Below, piece after piece: positions 24,342 through 34,807 of a stretch of 64,000 bases of DNA (the first letter of the stretch is position 1; each line of letters begins with the position of its first letter). The DNA is from Ceratothoa steindachneri. Taxonomy: Eukaryota; Arthropoda; Malacostraca; Isopoda; Cymothoidae. The stretch covers positions 149,232,502-149,296,501 of the forward strand of contig OZ018329.1 in NCBI GenBank assembly GCA_963969495.1, given 5' to 3'. The notes beneath the pieces are model-generated. The model made no database searches and was not told where the DNA came from. It saw only the letters and a program-made list of their open reading frames with translations. The translations under genes were made by a program, and so were the position numbers.

Positions 24342-25706
24342 TCAGGAGACATAAGAAATGTTACATTTAGAATGGACTGTTCGCATTTTTCCTCCGCATC
24401 CTTCCAGTTTACATCTTGCAGCATTTGCTGATTCAGTGGCTTCAGGCCAGTGTGCCAAGTTATCAGACCGTTCATCAACGACTAGACGGCTGGAGGGAAT
24501 ATTGCGCTGATGAATATTTCCTCCATCGTTGTTCTCAGTATTTGTGCTTGTCCTTGGACGTCTTGGAGTACGCTTTGATACTTGATACTGAAGAATCAAA
24601 GCCTCAGCAATGTTGCATCTGAATTTCAGTAAATCCATCTGTTTCTTTATTAGCTCGATTGAGTTTTTTTTTTTTATTCAAGCCAAGCATTGCATACTGC
24701 CACATCAACGAAATGAAATACTGCACGCAAAGTCCATTTTTTGATCGAATATTACTTCTGTAAAGGGACACCAATAAATCCATGTTGTCAACACCTCCCA
24801 TGTGCTGATTATAAGCATGTATGACTTGAGGGCAGTTTATAGAGACATGCTGTTTTGATGATTTATCCCACCTTTTTGCCATTACTACTGGATGTTTGCC
24901 AACAGATGAAGAGGCTAACTACACGATGTTATGATGAACCCATTTTACTACCACCAGGTCATCAGGTTTTTCTTTCATTTTACCAATCGTTCCCCTCCCC
25001 TTCTTTTTAATTTCTTTATGTCTCGAGAAGACATTTGGCATCCCGATTTTTACGTAATGTACCTGCACTATACATTTTCCTTTCTTGAAGTTTAGTTATC
25101 AGAGGAAGGCCTGTGAAAAAGTGATCAAAATATAGTTTGAAGTTATTATTGCTTGGCAATATTTTTGCTAATTCCAAAATTGTTCCCGCTCCAAGACCAT
25201 ACTCACTTCTCAAAGTAGCCGACACTGGAGTGTTTTCATCCTGATAAACAAAGAAGTTGTAAACTATATCGGAAGTTCCGAAGAGCACGAAAACTTTGAC
25301 TCCCCAAGGTTTTGGCTTACTTTTCTTCGTCTGAACATGATGGAGCAGCAGTTCCTCTTCTGGTAATTCATTTCCTGAGTGGTCTTCCTCTTGCGATTCT
25401 TTATGGCAGTCAGAAGGTGTGTGGGGGGAAGGGGGGAGGTACACATACAGGGCATCATCCTCATCAGATAAGTCTTCTACATCTGAACCAAGATCTTCTA
25501 TGTGGCTTATAATATATTTAGAGGCCACATGACGTCTCTGAAATCTACTGCGCGAAGACTGCACACTGCAAAACGTCTTCTCACCTAGAATAAGAAAATA
25601 CATACAGCATAAGAAAATGGAATGAAAAAGAACATGAAAAGGAAAACACAGATGCCTATAGGCAAAACACACACACACATACACACATACATACATACAT
25701 ACGTAC

Positions 25707-25804
<98 letters not shown>

Positions 25805-26240
25805 ACCGAGGCCTATTTGCAAGAACAAAACTTATATGTTTAGAGAGAGAAATAATCCTCAAATTTCTTGTCAATTGATTGTCCACAATATATCACAAAT
25901 GTTTTCACGTATATATGTAGGTATGTATTATATTTGCAAGTTTCTAAATATAAATTACGTCTTTGTTGGAAAATTTCAAACTGCGCATTTAAACTTTCAC
26001 GTGTAACTGTTATCTGATGTTGTCCACAAACGGGGATAACATAACTTCACGGATATTAAAACCATGCGTCTCCTACAAATAATAATTATTTCAAGAATAT
26101 TTCCTTTTCACTGCAAACCATTCAAATCCACCACAGCATAATCATATATTTATTCCAGTCAAAATTATTTACAAAAAATGGATGAATACAGATTGAAAAA
26201 TGCACTCACCAGAACACTCTCCGGTGTTAGCTGACGCCAT
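24342..26240 (-). pseudogene. piggyBac-like transposase, two exons, internally deleted
   Basis: Exon 1 runs 26240-26210 (MASANTGECS) and ends at a donor gtgagt. The intron (26209-25585) contains the long TA tract. Exon 2 begins at 25584 after ttctag and continues in frame. An acidic N-terminal region (IEDLGSDVEDLSDEDDA) is followed at once by KPKPWGVKVFVL, so roughly 200 residues carrying the first catalytic Asp region appear deleted compared with the family. The second Asp region is present (YFDHFFTGLPL). After a frameshift near 25016 and a TAG near 24920 come RWDKSSKQHV, HMGGVDNMDLLVSLYRS and, after a slip in the poly-A run near 24665, the C-terminal Cys-rich tail ending ARCKLEGCGG...SKC. 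It is inactive. Confidence 0.85.
25666..25801. repeat. (CA)n/(CATA)n/(TA)n compound microsatellite
   Basis: cacacaca and catacata tracts run into about 80 bp of uninterrupted TA, within the intron of the piggyBac-like gene. Apparent YIYIYI proteins on either strand are artefacts of this tract. Confidence 0.97.
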
Positions 26241-26401
26241 CTTTGCTTCTAACACAAGAACACCTAAATGTAACAGATGTTGTTTCATATAGATGCATAT
26301 GGAAACCGTAGTGATAGTTTCCATGATAACGATGCCATATAATTGGTATGGTAAACATTTTTTCTGTCCTCAACTGTGGACGCACTGATCAAAAGGGTTA
26401 A

Positions 26402-27056
26402 AGCAGAATTTAGATAACAATAGAATTATTTGTTGTGATAGATATGTAGTTATGTTTCTATATATAAAGACACTAAAGATGTATATATGTAAATGGCCCA
26501 GGAAGGTTTAGGATAAAAATATGAATCACAAAAGAAAATAAGCGGTTCATAAATATTGTCTAAATGTGGTTATTTTTTTATGCTTTTACATAGAGCATTA
26601 TGCAAAGGTAAACCCTTCAAAAGAAACTTCCTTCAAAACGATACACCGCGTTTGCAATTATTTATATTTCACTTTGTGCAATAATATTCGGAAAATAGAC
26701 ACAATACCATTTTTGAACCATTTTAACGGTTTTTTTTAATCGAATACCTTATAGGAGTCTTTCATGCCATAAAGTTCCTATAGCATGCAACAGCCTCGCG
26801 CAACTCTGATCTCGTCTATCAGGACAGCCTCACAGAAGGTACGGCCCTACTTAATTGTGGTAACTGTGGGGGGTGGGGCTAAATCACAGTCTGTAAGATC
26901 AAAGCTTTCTCCCTTAATCTTCCAAGCGGTCGGAGGAAGCAGAGCTCATCGGCTCCTGGCAAGCAATTAACATCATTATGTTCAATAGTACTCGTATAAC
27001 TGGTGCCTACTTAGGGTGACTCCAAATAAACTCTACTGAATGGAGTAGACGAATTT
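26402..27056. other. Unassigned sequence
   Basis: AT-rich with a slightly GC-richer patch at 26780-26960. No gene recognised. Confidence 0.45.
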
Positions 27057-29105
27057 TAATTTATGGACATGAGTCATAGTCGCCAATTACTTGAAGGAAA
27101 AAGAAAATTATATTCCGAGCGTTTATGGACATGAGTCATAGTCGCCGAATAATCGAAGGAAAAAGAAAATTATATTCTGAGCGTTTATGGACATGAGTCA
27201 TAGTCGCCAATTACTCGAAGGAAAAGAAAATTATATTCCGAGCGTTTATGGACATGAGTCATAGTCGCAAATTACTCGAAGTAAAAAGATAATTATATTC
27301 CGAGCGTTTATGGACTTGAATCATAGTCGCAAATTACTCGAAGGAAAAAGAAAATTATATTCCGAGCGTTTATGGACATGAGTCATAGTCGCCAATTACT
27401 CGAAGAAAAAAGAAAATTATATTCCGAGCGTTTATGGACATGAGTCATAGTCGCAAATTACTCGAAATAAAAAGAAAATTATATTCCGAGCGTTTATGGA
27501 CATGAGTCATAGTCGCAAATTACTCGAAATAAAAAGAAAATTATATTCCGAGCGTTTATGGACATGAGTCATAGTCGCAAATTACTCGAAGGGAAAAGAA
27601 AATTATATTCCGAGCGTTTATGGACTTGAATCATAGTCGCAAATTACTCGAAGGAAAAAGAAAATTATATTCCGAGCGTTTATGGACACGAGTCATAGTC
27701 GCAAATTACTCGAAGGAAAAAGAAAATTATATTCCGAGTGTTTATGGACATGAGTCATAGTCGCAAATTACTCGAAGGAAAAAGAAAATTATATTCTGAG
27801 CGTTTATGGACATGAGTCATAGTCGCAAATTACTCGAAGGAAAAAGAAAATTATATTCCGAGCGTTTATGGACATGAGTCATAGTCGCAAATTACTCGAA
27901 GGGAAAAGATAATTATATTCCGAGCGTTTATGGACACGAGTCATAGTCGCAAATTACTCGAAGGAAAAAGAAAATTATATTCCGAGTGTTTATGGACATG
28001 ATTTATAGTCGCAAATTACTCGAAGGAAAAAGAAAATTATATTCTGAGCGTTTATGGACATGAGTCATAGTCGCAAATTACTCGAAGGAAAAAGAAAATT
28101 ATATTCTGAGCGTTTATGGACATGAGTCATAGTCGCAAATTACTCGAAGGAAAAAGAAAATTATATTCTGAGCGTTTATGGACATGAGTCATAGTCGCAA
28201 ATTACTCGAAGGAAAAAGAAAATTATATTCCGAGCGTTTATGGACATGAGTCATAGTCGCAAATTACTCGAAGGGAAAAGATAATTATATTCCGAGCGTT
28301 TATGGACACGAGTCATAGTCGCAAATTACTCGAAGGAAAAAGAAAATTATATTCCGAGTGTTTATGGACATGAGTCATAGTCGCAAATTACTCGAAGGAA
28401 AAAGAAAATTATATTCTGAGCGTTTATGGACATGAGTCATAGTCGCAAATTACTCGAAGGAAAAAGAAAATTATATTCCGAGCATTTATGGACATGAGTC
28501 ATAGTCGCAAATTACTCGAAGGGAAAAGATAATTATATTCCGAGCGTTTATGGACATGAGTCATAGTCGCAAATTACTTGAAGGGAAAAAATAATTATAT
28601 TCCCAGCGTTTATGGACTTGAATCATAGTCACAAATTACTCGAAGGAAAAAAAATATATATTCCGAGCGTTTATGGACACGAGTCATAGTCGCAAATTAC
28701 TCGAAGGAGAAAGAAAATTATATTCCGAGCGTTTATGGACATGAGTCATAGTCGCAAATTACTCGAAGGGAAAAGATAATTATATTCCGAGCGTTTATGG
28801 ACATGAGTCATAGTCGCAAATTACTTGAAGGGAAAAGATAATTATATTCCCAGCGTTTATGGACTTGAATCATAGTCACAAATTACTCGAAGGAAAAAGA
28901 AAATTATATTCCGAGCGTTTATGGACTTGAATCATAGTCGCAAATTACTCGAAGGAAAAAAAATTATATTCCGAGCGTTTATGGACACGAGTCATAGTCG
29001 CAAATTACTCGAAGGAAAAAGAAAATTATATTCCGAGCTTTTATGGACATGAGTCATAGTCGCAAATTACTTGAAGGAAAAAGAAAATTACATTCCGAGC
29101 GTTTT
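27057..29105. repeat. 62-bp satellite, about 33 units
   Basis: Each unit reads tttatggacatgagtcatag, then tcgcaaattactcgaaggaa, then aaagaaaattatattccgag and cg. Units are 90-100% alike. Marked variants (ttgaatcat, acgagtcat, ctgagcg, gggaaaagataatt) recur in the same order at 27660-27930, 27930-28290 and 28290-28560, so amplification involved blocks of several units. Most units hold the perfect nonamer ATGAGTCAT. Confidence 0.97.
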
Positions 29106-29997
29106 TGCTTGTATTAACCAGATCTAATTTAGGGAAGGAAGAACAAAGAGAAGGATACATCTTAAATAGCAAATAAAGTTGAAAAAAAAAAGGATACGGA
29201 TTCCATTAAATAAAAATTTAATAATAAAAGTGTCAAAGGTAAAATATCCTGAATTTATAGAGAAATTCCTACCATGCCTCGTAGTAATGTTGCTACTTGT
29301 ATTTGAGAATAAAAAAATAAGGTTTAAGTCTCAAGATAAATACAGGTATTGTTTCTCACCGTAAGGGGATAGATGGTGTAACGGGACAAATGAAAACTAG
29401 GGCAGCAGTACCCTCACCCCCGATCCTTGAGACACATGAGAAACTGATGTTATCTCTAGGATCGTCTTTTTCCCTTATTTGAAATCTCCCGCTATCTTTT
29501 ATCCGCGACAAGATCGACCCAGAAGAGGGGTAAAAGATGGCTTTTAACGTTCTAAAATACATAAATTTATTGTTTCCCTGATTCTTTTAACCTCGCCAAA
29601 AGAAATGTATCTGTTTGACGTTTTTCTTTTAATACGAAAGCGAGAAAAATGAGAAATCAACTCTAGATTTGAGCGTAGATTTGATAGCATTTCCGAACGA
29701 ATTCTTATTGGCAAAGGAAGGAACGGTAGGGCCAAGTACGGCCTTTTCACTGAGTTAAGAAAAAATAAAGAAGGATAAGGCATATGAAAGGAAGAATGGG
29801 GTAATAAAAATAAGAGAATTATAAAGGTGAAGGATAAGTCTGTAATAGTAAAAGTTGAAGACGGCAAACTATAATTGAGGGGGTGGATATAGAAATCTAC
29901 CCTCTATTCACCAAAATCATTTTATGGCGGAAAATTTAGAAACCATTGAATTCATCAACAAACTAATAACTGAAAAAAAAATTTCAGTGTCAAGGAA
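29106..29997. other. Unassigned sequence
   Basis: Moderately AT-rich. Short frames of up to 107 codons lack motifs. Nothing supported. Confidence 0.45.
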
Positions 29998-30291
29998 ACA
30001 AGAGGAAGAGTCCCCATAATGACTGCGGCGTTTTGTGATCGGATGAAAAATGGTTATTGCATTGATGGTTTCCCATGGTTCAACCACTTACAAGTGCCTT
30101 TGAATGGCTAAATGAAGTTTCTGCCACGAGATAGCGCCACCTGATGGCAGATTTGAAATCTCCAGGGTGAAAAACCATATGTCTGGTGGTCATATGGGTC
30201 ATTTCATGGCTCTAAATGGGTAAAATTGAACTTTACTTCTTTTGGAAAAAAAGCTATGCCTTGACCTAGCGAGCGCTTCGCCGCAGGTAAA
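29998..30291 (+). repeat. Dispersed repeat A, uninterrupted copy
   Basis: It shares its whole length with 52064-52148 plus 53531-53765. Common blocks include ggcgttttgtgat, atggttattgcattgatggt, ccatggttcaa, tttgaaatctccag, catatgggt and the final cttcgccgcaggtaaaaa. Because it is unbroken at gatggtttcccatgg, it gives the empty-site sequence for the solo LTR at 52 kb. Superfamily unknown. Confidence 0.85.
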
Positions 30292-30531
30292 AACATAGAT
30301 CTCATGTGCATTTCATTAGTGTGCTGAATTCGAACTTGATAACAAAAAATTCCCATCACATAACATTTTCTTATAAATTGTCGATTTAATAATTACACAA
30401 TTAATACCGATTTCCACGATATCATAAATGTATTTCGCTACCAAAGTCAGAGTAAATGTGTCAATGAATTGTAATGAATCAGCATGTTTGTTAGTATTAT
30501 GCATATAATGATTTAACCTACATTTTAGTAT

Positions 30532-33235
30532 TTACCTTTTTCGTTTGTAAAACGTCTCAGGTGTGTCATGCTTCAAGTTCCAGCAGAAGTCAGGCACCAT
30601 AGCAGGGTTCCATTTTCCTTTATACCTGTTTTCCATTGACGCTATATTTTGATCGAACCTCTTTCCATGAGAAAGTGTATATTCAGTGGTATATTGCATC
30701 CGAGATCCTGGTAGCACTTGATTAGGCTCACCACTATACGCTCTCGCTGGGCTCCCTGGTGCTTTCCCAGAAGTCATTTGCATATATCTTTGAATGCATG
30801 CCAGGCCGCTAGCTCAGTTTCATCCATTGTCGCCTCGAAGTCCTCACCAGCAATACGTTGACGAATCTGAAGGCCTTCGAATATGCCTTCTTTAATCTTG
30901 GCATCACTTATTTTAGGGAACATCGCTTTAAGATACTGAAAACATGGCTTTTTATGCTGCAGTGCTTTGGTAAATTGCTTCCTTAGGCTTAGTTTTATAT
31001 GCAGTGGTGGCAAAAGGATTTTCTTCTTCTTAAATAGTGGCTCATGAATTACATTATGACATCCAGGTGTCATAGTTCCCCGAGGGGACTATTCTGAGCG
31101 TACATAATGTTCTGATCTGGCCTTACTGTCCCACTTGCAAAGGAAGCACATAAACTTGGTGTATCCAGTTTGTAGCCCATTAAGTAGGGCTACTACATTC
31201 AAGTCCGCACAAATTAGCCACTCATGCTCCTCGTAACCTAGGCGGTCTAGAATAAGAGCAAGGTTTTCATATGTCTCTCTTAAATTGACCGAGTGATCAA
31301 CTGGAACTGAAGGCATGGTGTTCCTAATGTGAAACAGAACCGCATTTATTCTGTAAAGGGATGCATTTATGAATAACCCCCATTCATATTCAGTGGTATA
31401 TTGCATCCGAGATCCTGGTAGCACTTGATTAGGCTCACCACTATACGCTCTCGCTGGGCCCCCTGGTGCTTTCCCAGAAGTCATTTGCATATATCTTTGA
31501 ATGCATGCCAGGCCGCTAGCTCAGTTTCATCCATTGTCGCCTCGAAGTCCTCACCAGCAATACGTTGACGAATCTGAAGGCCTTCGAATATGCCTTCTTT
31601 AATCTTGACATCACTTATTTTAGGGAACATCGCTTTAAGATACTGAAAACATGGCTTTTTATGCTGCAGTGCTTTGGTAAATTGCTTCCTTAGGCCTAGT
31701 TTTATATGCAGTGGTGGCAAAAGGATTTTGTCCTTCTTAAATAGTGGCTCATGAATTACATTATGACATCCAGGTGTCATAGTTTCCCGAGGTGACTATT
31801 CTGAGCGTACATAATGTTCTGATCTGGCCTTACTGTCCCACTTGCAAAGGAAGCACATAAACTTGGTGTATCCAGTTTGTAGCCCATTAAGTAGTGCTAC
31901 TACTTTCAAGTCCGCACAAATTAGCCACTCATGCTCCTCGTAACCTAGGCGGTCTAGAATAAGAGCAAGGTTCTCATATGTCTCTCTTAAATTGACCGAG
32001 TGATCAACTGGAACTGAAGGCATGGTGTTCCTAATGTGAAACAGAACCGCATTTATTCTGTAAAGGGATGCATTTATGAATAACCCCCATTCATATTCAG
32101 TGGTATATTGCATCCGAGATCCTGGTAGCACTTGATTAGGCTCACCACTATACGCTCTCGCTGGGCCCCCTGGTGCTTTCCCAGAAGTCATTTGCATATA
32201 TCTTTGAATGCATGCCAGGCCGCTAGCTCAGTTTCATCCATTGTCGCCTCGAAGTCCTCACCAGCAATACGTTGACGAATCTGAAGGCCTTCGAATATGC
32301 CTTCTTTAATCTTGACATCACTTATTTTAGGGAACATCGCTTTAAGATACTGAAAACATGGCTTTTTATGCTGCAGTGCTTTGGTAAATTGCTTCCTTAG
32401 GCCTAGTTTTATATGCAGTGGTGGCAAAAGGATTTTGTCCTTCTTAAATAGTGGCTCATGAATTACATTATGACATCCAGGTGTCATAGTTCCCCGAGGT
32501 GACTATTCTGAGCGTACATAATGTTCTGATCTGGCCTTACTGTCCCACTTGCAAAGGAAGCACATAAACTTGGTGTATCCAGTTTGTAGCCCATTAAGTA
32601 GTGCTACTACTTTCAAGTCCGCACAAATTAGCCACTCATGCTCCTCGTAACCTAGGCGGTCTAGAATAAGAGCAAGGTTCTCATATGTCTCTCTTAAATT
32701 GACCGAGTGATCAACTGGAACTGAAGGCATGGTGTTCCTAATGTGAAACAGAACCGCATTTATTCTGTAAAGGGATGCATTTATGAATAACCCCCATTCA
32801 TTTGGTTCATGGGTCAGCTCAAGGGCAATGAATAGGTTTCTGATATCATTACAATAAGTCAAGTTGTTTTCAAAAGTGAAGAATGGCTGTAGATCTCTAG
32901 ACGCTTCCTAAATACTGTAATTCGAGCATGTTCGTCCAACAGGTTCCATTGTTGCAGACGTAAGTCCAAGAGTTCACTATGTTGCTTAGTAAGTGGTAGA
33001 TCACAAACTAGAACATTGAGTTCTGGTTGGGTGATGAGGTGTGGTTTCTTGTCAGATTCAAGCTGTGCCACATATGGCGTATCTTGAGATTCTGAATCGT
33101 CTGAGTTGCTCGTTTCATTGCTTGGTAGTTCAGAGGGCGGCTGTGGTACAGGAATAGCTCTTAAATGAAAGACTTGGCGAATGGCAGACTGAAAAGCTGG
33201 GAACATGATAGATTTCTTGCCTTTTCTGTTGCTAC
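30532..33235 (-). pseudogene. Uncharacterised repetitive protein family, C-terminal part, with internal triplication
   Basis: The exon begins at 33235 after a tttactgcag acceptor and reads SNRKGKKSIMFPAF. It continues with an acidic/Ser tract and KQHSELLDLRLQQWNLL. After a frame change near 32880 come TYCNDIRNLF, EWGLFINASLYRIN, SVPVDHSVNLRETYENL, LICADLKVVALLNG, YTKFMCFLCKWDS, a TAG where Trp is expected before SPRG, then LLPPLHIKLGLRKQF and ETELAAWHAFKDICK. The C-terminus is GKRFDQNIASMENRYKGKW and PDFCWNLKHD. I recall this order (CFLC-x-WDSR, LLPPLHIKLG, GERFHQDI-x-x-MERRYQG-x-W) from uncharacterised repetitive arthropod proteins; it has no assigned function that I know. A TGA/frame change after KDICK is shared by all three tandem units. 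The N-terminal Cys-rich half is absent here but is represented at 9.1-9.95 kb. Confidence 0.75.
30681..32801. repeat. 707-bp tandem triplication
   Basis: Three consecutive copies start at 30681, 31388 and 32095, all with a period of exactly 707 bp and only a handful of differences (for example aagattttcttcttctt versus aaggattttgtccttctt). The unit begins attcagtggtatattgcatc and ends ...taacccccattcat. The sequence outside it is single copy. The unit contains several of the conserved blocks of the enclosing pseudogene, so the locus reads block-by-block three times over. Confidence 0.97.
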
Positions 33236-33740
33236 CTGCAGTAAAATCAAATAAAATCAGACTAAAAATGGATATTACTGGTTGTGGTCACTTGCGGAAA
33301 TAGTGGACGTATAACATAGTATGTGTGGGGAAATCAATATCGCGAGGACCGAACAGATGCCACTTCCGTTACACAGCGTCAACAGCTACGTGGCATATGA
33401 GCCGATACTTTAACCTAGTCCCTTCCCTTTTGCCCCGTTGGCACAACAATCCTCGATATTACTCGCAAGGAAACCTCAGAATCGGCAAATTTCGTAGCCC
33501 GTTAGTATAAACAAAGGAGGGTGGTACAGTCTTTCGAATAAAAATCTATGAACAAGCTCACTGTCCCCTCTTATTGTTTAGGTCTAGTTTCACCAAATAG
33601 ACGAAATTTCCCGTTTTCCAACGTAAACCAGAAGAGACCAGAAGGGCTAAGGGCCACAACATTGAAAAGTGATGCCCTAAGAAAACGGCTTAAAGATGGA
33701 CACTCATCTTCCCTCCTTTTCCCCTAGGCGATAGGTGAGG

Positions 33741-33748
33741 TATATATA
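33741..33748 (+). promoter_or_regulatory. Conserved TATA box in solo LTR
   Basis: The word tatatata follows ggtgagg, about 417 bp from the LTR start. The reversed copy has agaggtatatatgctg at the equivalent place (53087-53096). Conservation between diverged copies and the LTR setting suggest the LTR core promoter. Activity is inferred only. Confidence 0.45.
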
Positions 33749-34505
33749 CGTCGATCTGGAGAAAAGAAAGGAGAATCGAGTTAGAGATCGAGAGAAGATG
33801 AATACCGGCGTAAGTCCAGGCATTAAAGTGGAACCGAGCAAGAGGTAAGAAGTTTTCATCTCGAGGCTGTTCCTTTTGGTCCCATCAAAGAGTAGACCAT
33901 CGGTATAGAGAACCACTCTCATACCCCTCTCGTCACAGAAACCCCCTATCTCAGTTTTCAAATAAACCAGCGATATCCCTCACCATTGAGGAATACCAAA
34001 GTGAAGTCCCACTCGAGAAAGGATTCATCTCTTGGTCAACGCTCATCATCGAGAAGCCCCACGAGTGTAACCCAAGGATTGGAATAATCATACATCCACT
34101 GTCCCTTCGCAAATATCGTCAAGTCAAGATACATCGCCAAGCGCACTTCTTCACTCACCTCGAAGACTGCTGTGCGGCCGATTCCACTTCCCCTCCGTGA
34201 CACCCTCTCCTTGCCTCACCTCCTCAATGAGATTCTCAGTCAAGGTCATTCCCCACCCCGAACTCCCACTTAGTTTAAAGGTAAAAGGATTCCTATTTAA
34301 TTATGTTCTTTAATTAACATTCCGTACTAAAGTGAATCTTTGCATCAACCATCGCGTAGTACTCATTTGTATATTAATTATTATTTAGACCCTCTAATTA
34401 TATCCTTGGTAGATTTAAAGTTTTTAATATTTCATTTTTTACGTAATTAAAAGTATATTTTTTCTCTAGTTGTTTAATTAAATCCTCGAAACGCTGCACA
34501 TGGCA

Positions 34506-34508
<3 letters not shown>

Positions 34509-34575
<67 letters not shown>
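34509..34575. repeat. (TA)n at 3' end of the retrotransposon
   Basis: About 66 bp of uninterrupted TA followed by TTATTATTATTATTA, which is the element's tail in reverse. Confidence 0.97.
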
Positions 34576-34579
<4 letters not shown>

Positions 34580-34807
34580 ATTATTATTAAAGTTCCAAGC
34601 CACAACCCCAACTGGAAGAGCAAATAGCTATAAGCCCAAGGGCCCCAGCGGGGAAAGAAACCTGGTATGGAAAAAACGAAACAAAGATTAAGAAAAACAT
34701 AATAAATAAATAGAAAATTAAAAAAAAAAAAAAAAAAAAATTAAATGCTATAATGTTAAAAATATTATAATATTATATATGTGTGGATAATGAATAAAAT
34801 ATTAAAG

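Larger units (their letters stand above)
23905..26397 (-). mobile_element. piggyBac-like element bounded by TTAA
   Basis: TTAA at 23901-23904 and at 26398-26401 bracket the element. The outer bases after TTAA are CCCCTTCA on the left and, reversed, CCCTTTTG on the right, a short typical piggyBac-style match. Subterminal palindromic words related to TGTCCTCAnnTGAGGACA occur at 24037-24054 and near 26365-26382. Inside is a piggyBac transposase pseudogene on the minus strand. Element length is about 2.5 kb. Confidence 0.75.

Noticed and set aside
27057..29105. Possible coding repeat protein from the 62-bp satellite
   Set aside because: 62 is not a multiple of three and stops occur in every frame.
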